From: Clostridia bacterium
Lineage (GTDB): Bacteria > Bacillota > Clostridia > Oscillospirales > Acutalibacteraceae
Length of the DNA stretch: 11,595 nucleotides
Direction of reading: 5' to 3'
Assembly (NCBI GenBank): GCA_900769775.1
Contig: CAAGHT010000025.1
Span: 1 to 11,595, forward strand
The notes beneath the pieces were generated by a model that saw only the letters and a list, made by a program, of their open reading frames with translations, was not told the origin of the DNA and ran no database searches. A program made the position numbers and the translations under genes. Of this stretch, positions 5,833 through 11,595 are shown piece after piece; position 1 is the stretch's first letter; each line of letters starts with the position of its first letter.

Positions 5833-7206
5833 TTATTTGATTTCGGGGAGGCTTGCTGCAGCGATAGACTGTCCAACTCTGCGGCTTGACTCATCGGGGA
5901 TATGTAATTCACACTTAGCTGCAAGCTCGGGGAATTCATTCTTTAATACCTCATTAGCGCGGTCAAGAATAATAACTCCGCCCTCTCCTGATGTAACACG
6001 GCCCATGATGAGAACATGCTTTATATCGTAGAAGAGGCTATAATAAGCGATTGCATAACCAAAGTAAACACCAATAGAATCATAGATTGCAGCGGCTCTG
6101 GGGTCATTTTCATTCATAAGACCCTGAACAACCTTAAGCTTTTCAGCGGGAGAAAGTACTTCGTCAAGCTCAATTCCTGCGGCTGGAGCAAGCTTAATTA
6201 CTGCATCCTGAGAAAAATACTTAACTCCGCAACCGATATCGCCCGACCACTCGTCAACCATTGCTTCCTCAGAATAATCTACGGGAACGAATGCGAACTC
6301 ATTGAGCCAACCTGTAATGTTGCCCAATGGATCAACATATCCTCCTGCTTCACTGGTACCCATAGCGATACCGAGAACAGAATCATCGTTTAGATCCATA
6401 GCGCCTGCAAGAGCAGTAACGTCTCCGTCGTTTGCAACCTCAAGAGGAACGTTCTCGCCAAATTCACGAGCAATGTCGATATACATATTCTTAACTCTCT
6501 TTTCAAAATCTTCCTTAGAAACCTTTAAGAAAAGAGATGCAACCATTATGCGGTTATCAACATAAACACCTGCAGAAGAAACGCCAATCGCATCTACTCT
6601 CGGCATATGCTCTGCGGCAGATTTCATAGCAGAAAGAATTCCGTCATACTGATACTGAGGGTCAGCGTTTAATTTCGGGAACCATACAACCTCTTCGGAA
6701 TATACGCTTTCACCGTTAATTACAGCAGAAACCTTACGGTCAGATCCGCCTGCATCGAAGCCGATACGGCAACCGTCTAAGTGGCGACCTACGGGAGTAG
6801 CAGATTCACTTGTAACGGGAGCCTCATCGATAGACTTCCAAACAACCTCAAATGGCTTTTCATATACTCCTGCCATAAAGTCATTATCGAAGGCGCGAAG
6901 ACCGTCTGCAGCGTAAATTTTTGCTATTCCTTCATAAATGAGCTTAGAGCCGGCGATAATAACCTTATATCCGCCGCGTACCCAAAGAAGAGTTTTTACA
7001 ATACGCTCAACAAATCTGAGATTTTCCTCATCGTGACCTGTTCCGTCCTTGAATACAACCATTTCAAATGTCGAAACAAAACCATTGTTACGCTCGATAC
7101 CGATAACGAGCTTATCTCCACCGGCCTCGGTAGCTCTCTTGATAAAATCGTTATAAACGAGTATCATCGGCTGAAAGGCTTTATCTAATTTAGCTTCAAA
7201 TTTCAT
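5833..7206 (-). CDS. ROK/ASKHA-like protein with extra N-terminal domain, linked to nagA
   Basis: Protein of 457 residues of uncertain function. The C-terminal two thirds resemble a sugar-kinase ASKHA fold: a phosphate-binding loop GFDAGGSDRK (149-158), AIGVSSAGV (207-214), ANDGDVTALAGAM (258-270), an adenosine-type loop GIAMGTSEAGGY (279-290) and IMGRVTSGEGG (400-410). The zinc signature CxCGxxGC of true ROK kinases is absent; the region instead reads NEFAF...MVDEWSGDIGCG (302-327). Residues 1-about 145 form a domain not found in standard ROK kinases (ERNNGFVSTFEMVVF, FVERIVKTLLWVRGGYKVIIAG). No DNA-binding helix-turn-helix or signal peptide is seen. The gene overlaps the nagA end by 11 bases, with GGAGGAG upstream, so it is translationally coupled. 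That suggests a role with amino-sugar phosphates, perhaps as a kinase, but substrate and activity are not deducible. Similar proteins seem widespread in gut Firmicutes (memory only). Confidence 0.8.
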   Translation of the reverse strand: MKFEAKLDKAFQPMILVYNDFIKRATEAGGDKLVIGIERNNGFVSTFEMVVFKDGTGHDEENLRFVERIVKTLLWVRGGYKVIIAGSKLIYEGIAKIYAADGLRAFDNDFMAGVYEKPFEVVWKSIDEAPVTSESATPVGRHLDGCRIGFDAGGSDRKVSAVINGESVYSEEVVWFPKLNADPQYQYDGILSAMKSAAEHMPRVDAIGVSSAGVYVDNRIMVASLFLKVSKEDFEKRVKNMYIDIAREFGENVPLEVANDGDVTALAGAMDLNDDSVLGIAMGTSEAGGYVDPLGNITGWLNEFAFVPVDYSEEAMVDEWSGDIGCGVKYFSQDAVIKLAPAAGIELDEVLSPAEKLKVVQGLMNENDPRAAAIYDSIGVYFGYAIAYYSLFYDIKHVLIMGRVTSGEGGVIILDRANEVLKNEFPELAAKCELHIPDESSRRVGQSIAAASLPEIK

Positions 7207-8335
7207 ATTTAACTTCTCCTCCGATAATTGTTTTTAAAACATTGAAATCACTGTCGGTGATAATAATATCTGCATCCTTACCTGCATCAAGTGAGCCCTT
7301 GCGATCATCAACACCAATTGCTCTTGCAGGGTTAAGACTTGCAGCCGAAAATACACTCCAAAGGGGCATATCTGTGTTGTTGTATACATTGCGAACTGCA
7401 TTATTGAGTTTCAATACGCTTCCTGCAATAGTACCATCCTCTAAGAGACACTCAATGCCGTTAACGAAAATCTTCTGTCCGCCAAGAGTATATTCTCCGT
7501 CGGGCATTCCGCCTGCTCTTGTACAGTCGGTAATAAGTACAAGCTTATCTCCCTTTACTCTTGCAATAAGCTCGAAAAGTCCCTTATGTACGTGGAAGGT
7601 GTCACAAATAAGCTCGGTATAAACATCACGAAGAAGTGCCGCACCTACAACACCGGGGTTTCTGTGATGAAGAGCCGTCTGTGCGTTGAAAAGGTGTGTA
7701 ATATGTGTAGCACCTGCATCAATACCTGCCATTGTTTCCTCAAAGGAAGCATCGGTATGACCTACAGAAACGCGAACATTGCAGTTGTCACGAATCTTCT
7801 TAATGCCCTCACAGCCACCCTCCATTTCGGGAGCTACTGTAGCAACAGAGATAACATCAGCATTCTTAATAACAAAATCTGCATCAAGAGGCTTAATATG
7901 AGTTTCTGCCTGTGCACCCTTTTTTTTAGGATTGATATAGGGTCCTTCGAGGTTAACGCCCAAGATTTCAGCACCGTCCCAGGTTTTGCTGTCTGCCTTT
8001 AAGGAACGAACTGTCTCAAGAGCAGTGTTGATTTCCTCCATACTGACGGTCATAGTTGTCGGACACCATGAGGTAACACCGTTTTTCATAATTCCGTTAG
8101 CCATCTTGCGAATACCGTCTGCATTTCCGTCAGAGGTATCCTCGCCGAGATAGCCGTGGATATGAATATCAACAAGACCCGGAGCTACATAGCCACCCTT
8201 AGCATCAATAACCTCAGAATCTGCGGGAATCTGATCCTTAGTTGTAATTCCGCAAATCTTGTTGTCAAAGGCAAGAACATGGTCATCGACAATGCCATCC
8301 TTGAGAATAATACTACCGTTTACAATATATTTCAT
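7196..8335 (-). CDS. nagA: N-acetylglucosamine-6-phosphate deacetylase
   Basis: Cytoplasmic amidohydrolase converting GlcNAc-6-phosphate to glucosamine-6-phosphate and acetate, used in amino-sugar catabolism and cell-wall recycling. At 379 residues it has normal length. Landmarks are HIHG (58-61), NLEGPYINPKKKGA (128-141, metal ligand Glu130), VGHTDAS (191-197, His193), THLFNAQTALHHRNPG (213-228, His214 as metal ligand and HHR for the phosphate), DTFHVH (245-250), and LITDCTRAGG (267-276, catalytic Asp270). AGGAGG precedes the ATG by 8 bases. It is the first gene of a two-gene operon with the ROK-like protein, divergent from a ROK kinase. The glucosamine-6-phosphate deaminase gene that usually completes the pathway is not in the window. 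Confidence 0.95.
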   Translation of the reverse strand: MKYIVNGSIILKDGIVDDHVLAFDNKICGITTKDQIPADSEVIDAKGGYVAPGLVDIHIHGYLGEDTSDGNADGIRKMANGIMKNGVTSWCPTTMTVSMEEINTALETVRSLKADSKTWDGAEILGVNLEGPYINPKKKGAQAETHIKPLDADFVIKNADVISVATVAPEMEGGCEGIKKIRDNCNVRVSVGHTDASFEETMAGIDAGATHITHLFNAQTALHHRNPGVVGAALLRDVYTELICDTFHVHKGLFELIARVKGDKLVLITDCTRAGGMPDGEYTLGGQKIFVNGIECLLEDGTIAGSVLKLNNAVRNVYNNTDMPLWSVFSAASLNPARAIGVDDRKGSLDAGKDADIIITDSDFNVLKTIIGGEVKYEI

Positions 8336-8368
8336 AAGTTAACCTCCTATAAAACATATTCTTAGTAA

Positions 8369-8396
8369 ATTATAGCATATTGTACGATATTTTCAA
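8369..8396 (-). promoter_or_regulatory. Promoter of nagA with operator-like palindrome in the spacer
   Basis: TTGAAA (8396-8391) and TATAAT (8374-8369) are 16 bases apart on the minus strand. The spacer is almost filled by ATATTGTACGATAT (8377-8390), symmetric except for one base pair, which is a typical place for a repressor. Promoter call is good; operator role is inference. Confidence 0.65.
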
Positions 8397-8407
8397 GGTA
8401 CTTCTAC

Positions 8408-8436
8408 TTTACTTTTTATAGAATATTTGATAAAAT
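8408..8436 (+). promoter_or_regulatory. Promoter of the ROK sugar kinase gene
   Basis: TTTACT (8408-8413) and TAAAAT (8431-8436) with a 17-base spacer: 4/6 and 5/6 matches. The ribosome binding site CAGGTGATC follows just before the ATG at 8466. It is weaker than the other promoters in this window and lies back to back with the nagA promoter. Confidence 0.55.
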
Positions 8437-8465
8437 ATATTAAAATTTAAGAATCAGGTGATCCT

Positions 8466-9419
8466 ATGTACTATTTAGGCGTTGACCTTGGCGGAACAAA
8501 CATTGCGATTGGTCTCGTTGATGAAAAATTAAATATTGTATTTAAGGATAAGGTGCCTACCGGAGCTTCTCGTCCGACCTCTGATATTATGGATGATATG
8601 GCGGCACTCTGCAAGAAGGTTGTTGAGCGTGCGGGCGCTTCCTTTAATGAGGTAGAATATGTTGGTATAGCTGCTCCCGGCTCGGTTGATCCCGTGAACG
8701 GCATAGTTAGATATTGCAACAATATTAATATGCTTAACTACCCTATCGCCGAAGAGCTTAAAAAGCGTCTTCCTGTAAAGCATGTTTATCTTGAAAATGA
8801 TGCAAACGCCGCAGCACTTGCTGAAGCTAAGGCAGGAGCCGGCAGAGGCTATTCGGACCTTGTTATGATTACTCTCGGAACAGGTGTCGGTGGCGGTATT
8901 GTTATCGGCGGAAAGCTTTATTCAGGCTTCAACTACTGCGGTGCCGAGCTCGGTCATACAGTTATTGAATTTGGCGGCAGACCCTGTACCTGCGGCAGAC
9001 TCGGCTGCTTTGAAGCCTATAGCTCAGCTACCGGTCTTATCAATATGACAAAGGAAAAAATGGTTGAGGATGTAGACTCACTTATGTGGGAGATCGTTAA
9101 TGATAATCTCCATAATGTAAACGGTCTTACTGCTTTTAAGGCTGCTAAACGCGGTGACAAGGCCGGTGCCGAGGTTGTAGATATGTATATAAAGTATCTT
9201 GCCTGCGGTCTAACAAATATTGTTAATATTTTCCAGCCTCAGGTACTCTGTATCGGTGGCGGTGTGTGCGGCGAGGGAGATTACCTCTTAAAGCCTCTGG
9301 TTAAAACAATCAGACGCTGTGAATATGGTGCCGCAAATCAGACAAATTTCTCCCAAATCAAAATAGCCGAGCTTGGTAACAGCGCAGGAATTATCGGTGC
9401 TGCCGCTCTCGGACTCTGA
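8466..9419 (+). CDS. ROK family sugar kinase (glucokinase-like)
   Basis: Cytoplasmic ATP-dependent kinase of hexoses or amino sugars (glucose, ManNAc or GlcNAc are all possible) in 317 residues. The ATP phosphate loop is GVDLGGTNI (5-13). GIAAPGSVDP lies at 67-76, and LENDANAAALAEA (109-121) carries the catalytic base Asp112. The adenosine loop is LGTGVGGGIV (137-146). The hexose-binding pair ELGH is at 161-164, and the zinc motif CTCGRLGC at 174-181 is followed by EAYSS. A late CIGGGVCGEG fits the C-terminal nucleotide loop. No N-terminal helix-turn-helix is present, so it is a kinase and not a NagC/XylR-type repressor. It is monocistronic with its own promoter and terminator, divergent from nagA. 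Shared control with nagA suggests it acts on a sugar from the same source. Substrate not decidable from sequence. Confidence 0.9.
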   Translation: MYYLGVDLGGTNIAIGLVDEKLNIVFKDKVPTGASRPTSDIMDDMAALCKKVVERAGASFNEVEYVGIAAPGSVDPVNGIVRYCNNINMLNYPIAEELKKRLPVKHVYLENDANAAALAEAKAGAGRGYSDLVMITLGTGVGGGIVIGGKLYSGFNYCGAELGHTVIEFGGRPCTCGRLGCFEAYSSATGLINMTKEKMVEDVDSLMWEIVNDNLHNVNGLTAFKAAKRGDKAGAEVVDMYIKYLACGLTNIVNIFQPQVLCIGGGVCGEGDYLLKPLVKTIRRCEYGAANQTNFSQIKIAELGNSAGIIGAAALGL

Positions 9420-9424
9420 CATCT

Positions 9425-9458
9425 AAAGGCTCGATATTAGTCGGGCCTTTTAATTTTT
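9425..9458 (+). terminator. Terminator of the ROK kinase gene
   Basis: AAAGGCTCGA (9425-9434) and TCGGGCCTTT (9441-9450) form a 10-bp stem with one G-U pair and a six-base loop, followed by TAATTTTT. It begins 5 bases after the kinase stop codon. Confidence 0.85.
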
Positions 9459-9473
9459 ACAAAATTTTACCTA

Positions 9474-9505
9474 TGATATTTTTCCTCTTTCGATTAACAA
9501 TAATA
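9474..9505 (+). promoter_or_regulatory. Possible forespore (sigma-G-like) promoter of the spore-protein gene
   Basis: No sigma-A-like pair is evident before this gene. TGATAT (9474-9479) and CAATAATA (9498-9505) sit at about the distance expected for sigma-G elements and resemble them partially. A small hairpin TATTGC/GCAATA (9504-9509 with 9514-9519) follows. Assignment rests mainly on what is known of SASP gene control, so confidence is low. Confidence 0.3.
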
Positions 9506-9541
9506 TTGCAAACGCAATAAAAGAAAAAGGAGGGAAACAAA

Positions 9542-9727
9542 ATGGCAAAGAACGTAGTTCCCGAGGCAAAGGATGCACTCAACCGTTTTAAGATGGAAGC
9601 TGCTAACGAAGTAGGCGTAAATCTTAAGCAGGGTTACAACGGAGACCTTACTGCTAAGCAGGCAGGTTCTATCGGCGGTCAGATGGTAAAGAAGATGATC
9701 GAGTCTTATGAGAATAGCATGAAATAA
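9542..9727 (+). CDS. Alpha/beta-type small acid-soluble spore protein
   Basis: DNA-binding protein made in the forespore. It coats spore DNA, protects it from UV and hydrolysis, and is degraded at germination to feed outgrowth. At 61 residues it is typical of clostridial members. Residues 17-27 (KMEAANEVGVN) hold the germination protease site, with cleavage expected after Glu19. NLKQGYNGDLTAKQAGSIGGQMVKKMI (27-53) contains the two conserved DNA-binding segments, including GYNGDLT and AGSIGGQMVK. AGGAGGG lies 8-9 bases before the ATG. It is monocistronic, between two hairpin terminators, which suits separate sporulation-specific expression. Its presence is the best sign here that the organism forms spores. 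Confidence 0.95.
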   Translation: MAKNVVPEAKDALNRFKMEAANEVGVNLKQGYNGDLTAKQAGSIGGQMVKKMIESYENSMK

Positions 9728-9748
9728 GTTATTCTAAGTATAAAAATG

Positions 9749-9780
9749 ACGGACATTCCGATTTGGGGATGTCCGTTTTT
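9749..9780 (+). terminator. Terminator of the spore-protein gene
   Basis: ACGGACATTCC (9749-9759) pairs with GGGATGTCCGT (9766-9776) through 11 base pairs with one G-U and a six-base loop, directly followed by TTTT. It ends two bases before the -35 box of the next gene. Confidence 0.92.
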
Positions 9781-9782
9781 CC

Positions 9783-9811
9783 TTGACTGATAGGATAAAA
9801 AGTAGTATAAT
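9783..9811 (+). promoter_or_regulatory. Sigma-A promoter of the glycosyltransferase gene
   Basis: TTGACT (9783-9788) and TATAAT (9806-9811) are separated by 17 bases, an 11 of 12 match to consensus. It gives a short leader to the GTG start at 9849. It implies vegetative expression, independent of the upstream spore gene. Confidence 0.85.
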
Positions 9812-9848
9812 CTCGAATAGAAAAGATTATTAGAAAGGGGGACCTTCT

Positions 9849-10961
9849 GTGAAAACTCTTATAATCAGCGTAACTGCAGGAGAAGGACATAACGCCTCTG
9901 CAAAAGCTATTAAAGAAGTTTATGATTTAAACGGAGAATACTCTGAGATTGCAGACGGTCTTTCCTATATCTCGCCTCTTCTATCTAAGTTTATCGGCTT
10001 TTCGCATATTGTAATTTACCGACATTTTCCAAAGCTCTTTAATTTTGGATATACACAAAGCGAGAAAAAACCTAAGCTATTTTCAAAAGGCTCTCTTATT
10101 TATAAAATACTGAAGCTTGGCACCAAAAAGCTCTATAATCATATAAAAAGCGGAGAATTTGATACGGTTATCTGTACTCATCCTTTTGCAGGAATAATAC
10201 TTACAGAGGTTATTGAAAAATACTCTATTTCTCTTAAAACCGGCTTTGTTGCAACCGACTTTACTTGCAGTCCTTCAACAAGAGAGTGTAATTTAGACCG
10301 CTTTTTTATTCCCGATGTTAAGCTAATCGATGATTTTAATAAAGGTCTGATTACCCCTGATAAAATCGTTCCCGTCGGTATTCCGATAAGGCAAAAGTTT
10401 TATTCTAAAACCGATAAAATCAAAGCTAAAAATGCCTTGGGAATTGAATCGGATAAAAAACATATAGTTGTAATGTGCGGCAGTATGGGTTGCGGTCCTC
10501 TTGCACAGCTCTCAGTTAACTTTGCTGCATCTATGACTGACTGCGAGTTCTCAATTATATGCGGAACAAACAAGAAGCTAAAAAAATCTCTTGATAAAAA
10601 GGCCAAAGCATTTAAAAATCTACACATTCATGGCTTTATCAACGATATGCCGCTTGTGCTCGACAGCGCAGACCTTTATCTTACGAAACCCGGTGGCCTC
10701 AGCACTTCTGAGGCAGTTGCAAAGGAGATTCCAATGCTCTTTGTAAATACCGTTGCCGCCTGTGAAACCTATAATCTTAAACACTATCTTAGCTATGAGG
10801 TTGCAGAATCCGGCAAAAATGTCCGCGAGCTTACTGAAAAATGCAAGAATATTATAAACGACGACAACAAGCTCGACACTTTTAAAGCAAACCTCAAAAA
10901 AATTAACAAGGCTAACTCGGCAATGAAAATCAGAGAAACAATGGAAAATTTAGAAAAATAG
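9849..10961 (+). CDS. MGDG synthase/UgtP-type glycosyltransferase
   Basis: Probable membrane-associated GT28-family enzyme transferring a sugar from a UDP-sugar to diacylglycerol to make glycolipid. It is GT-B folded, 370 residues. The N-terminal MGDG-synthase domain shows ISVTAGEGHNASAKAI (6-21), ICTHPFAG (108-115) and VATDFTCSPSTRE (134-146). The linker has VPVGIPIR (174-181). The C-terminal nucleotide-sugar domain shows VVMCGSMGCGPL (207-218) and LTKPGGLSTSEA (278-289), the UDP-binding loop. No signal peptide or transmembrane segment is visible; peripheral attachment is usual for the family. The start is GTG, with AAGGGGG 7 bases upstream. Monocistronic; converges on murC. Donor, acceptor and processivity cannot be told from sequence. 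MurG-like activity is less likely because the N-terminal motifs are of the MGDG type. Confidence 0.88.
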   Translation: MKTLIISVTAGEGHNASAKAIKEVYDLNGEYSEIADGLSYISPLLSKFIGFSHIVIYRHFPKLFNFGYTQSEKKPKLFSKGSLIYKILKLGTKKLYNHIKSGEFDTVICTHPFAGIILTEVIEKYSISLKTGFVATDFTCSPSTRECNLDRFFIPDVKLIDDFNKGLITPDKIVPVGIPIRQKFYSKTDKIKAKNALGIESDKKHIVVMCGSMGCGPLAQLSVNFAASMTDCEFSIICGTNKKLKKSLDKKAKAFKNLHIHGFINDMPLVLDSADLYLTKPGGLSTSEAVAKEIPMLFVNTVAACETYNLKHYLSYEVAESGKNVRELTEKCKNIINDDNKLDTFKANLKKINKANSAMKIRETMENLEK

Positions 10962-10990
10962 AAAGGGATGCTCAGCATCCCTTTTTGTTT
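10962..10990. terminator. Bidirectional terminator between glycosyltransferase and murC
   Basis: AAAGGGATGC (10962-10971) and GCATCCCTTT (10975-10984) form a perfect 10-bp stem starting one base after the glycosyltransferase stop. The plus strand continues TTGTTTTC and the minus strand continues CTATTTTTC. The three-base loop (10972-10974) is the murC stop codon read on the minus strand. Confidence 0.88.
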
Positions 10991-11595
10991 TCTCTTATTT
11001 TGTGTGCAACCTTATAAATATCCCCGCCGCCCATTGTTATTACAATATCACCCGGCTCGACCATGTCAAGTATTGTTTTCTCACATTCCAAGAAATCGGC
11101 AACGCAAACACAGTCCTTTAAACCAGCGGCAATGTCCTCGGAATGAATTCCGTAGGTATTCACCTCACGAGAGCCCATAATAGGGGTTAAAATTACCTTA
11201 TCGGCAACCGAGAGAGCCTCAATAAACTCATCCTTTAAAAGAGCAGTTCTCGAAAAGGTAAAGGGCTGAAATACTGCAATTACTCTCTTATAGCTAAGGT
11301 CCTTTGCAGCGGTCAGGGTTGCTTTAATCTCGGTTGGATGATGAGCGTAGTCGTCAGCAAGGACAAAGTCGGGATATTCCCCTATAAACTCAAAGCGTCT
11401 GCCTGCTCCGCGAAATTCTTCAATAGCAGACTTTATTCCATCAGCCGAAACACCAAGATAATGACAAACCGCAAAAGCAGCAATTGCATTAAACACATTG
11501 TGTCTACCAGGAACGCGAAGCTCAATATTTATTAAAAACTCTCCATTTTTGAGCACATCAAACTTAAAGCCATATTTCGATGGGGCAAGATTAGC
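10972..11595 (-). CDS. murC: UDP-N-acetylmuramate-L-alanine ligase (partial, 5' end off window)
   Basis: Cytoplasmic peptidoglycan precursor enzyme adding L-alanine to UDP-MurNAc with ATP. The visible 207 codons stay open to the right edge and cover the end of the central ATPase domain plus the whole C-terminal domain. PGRHNVFNAIAA marks the central domain (His and Asn contact nucleotide). RRFEFIGEY and DDYAHHPTEI are C-terminal Mur signatures specific for MurC. VFQPFTFSRT replaces the commoner FQPHTYSRT, a mild substitution. MGGGDIYKVA ends the fold. A GTG at 11556 is internal (Val), not the start, because homology continues upstream (FKFDVLKNGEF). Its last codons and stop lie inside the terminator shared with the glycosyltransferase. 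Confidence 0.95.
   Translation of the reverse strand, partial: ANLAPSKYGFKFDVLKNGEFLINIELRVPGRHNVFNAIAAFAVCHYLGVSADGIKSAIEEFRGAGRRFEFIGEYPDFVLADDYAHHPTEIKATLTAAKDLSYKRVIAVFQPFTFSRTALLKDEFIEALSVADKVILTPIMGSREVNTYGIHSEDIAAGLKDCVCVADFLECEKTILDMVEPGDIVITMGGGDIYKVAHKIRENKKGC

Noticed and set aside
7242..8002. Plus-strand open frames of 126 and 138 codons opposite nagA
   Set aside because: Shadow frames of nagA. There is no ribosome binding site or promoter, and the translations resemble no family.
8466..9419. NagC/XylR-type transcriptional repressor
   Set aside because: The protein begins directly with the ATP loop and has no N-terminal helix-turn-helix, so kinase is the better call.
9849..10961. 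MurG-type lipid II glycosyltransferase, suggested by nearby murC
   Set aside because: The N-terminal TAGEGHNASA block and the TDFTCSPSTRE region follow the MGDG synthase/UgtP pattern. murC is convergent, not in the same operon.
1..11595. CRISPR arrays, insertion sequences, tRNA or rRNA genes, phage or defence modules
   Set aside because: No regularly spaced repeats, transposase or integrase frames, cloverleaf sequences or known defence domains were recognised on either strand.

Overview
The window looks like a chromosomal stretch from a low-to-moderate GC, spore-forming member of the Clostridia, plausibly Oscillospiraceae/Ruminococcaceae. The reasons are an alpha/beta-type small acid-soluble spore protein, a T-box riboswitch, strong AGGAGG ribosome binding sites, an indirect (transamidation) route to amide aminoacyl-tRNAs, and many near-consensus sigma-A promoters. 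The genus assignment is inference only.

Left part (1-5830, all minus strand). A lipoprotein of the amino-acid ABC transporter solute-binding family runs off the left edge. Its domain order is unusual: a C-terminal lobe comes before the N-terminal lobe. Its promoter matches consensus exactly and abuts a 5' remnant of an SGNH/GDSL hydrolase gene. Next, in transcription order from right to left, is a complete operon gatC-gatA-gatB-aspS. It is driven by a perfect-consensus promoter through a T-box leader and closed by a hairpin terminator. The archaeal-type aspartyl-tRNA synthetase is probably non-discriminating. It would make Asp-tRNA(Asn), which GatCAB would amidate to Asn-tRNA(Asn).

Middle part (5790-9460). 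nagA (GlcNAc-6-phosphate deacetylase) and an overlapping, divergent ROK/ASKHA-like protein with an extra N-terminal domain form one minus-strand operon. A canonical zinc-motif ROK sugar kinase is transcribed divergently from the same 130-base intergenic region. Together they suggest amino-sugar/hexose recycling, perhaps of cell-wall sugars. No deaminase (nagB) or sugar transporter is present in the window.

Right part (9460-11595). A monocistronic spore-protein gene is followed by a monocistronic gene for a glycosyltransferase of the MGDG synthase/UgtP type, which probably makes glycolipid. It converges on murC (5' end outside the window). The two genes share a bidirectional terminator whose loop is the murC stop codon.

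No mobile element, CRISPR array, rRNA or tRNA gene was seen. I did not find a clearly new multi-gene system. The observations most worth following up are the rearranged binding protein, the hydrolase remnant at its promoter, the T-box specifier, and the ROK-like protein of unknown function linked to nagA.
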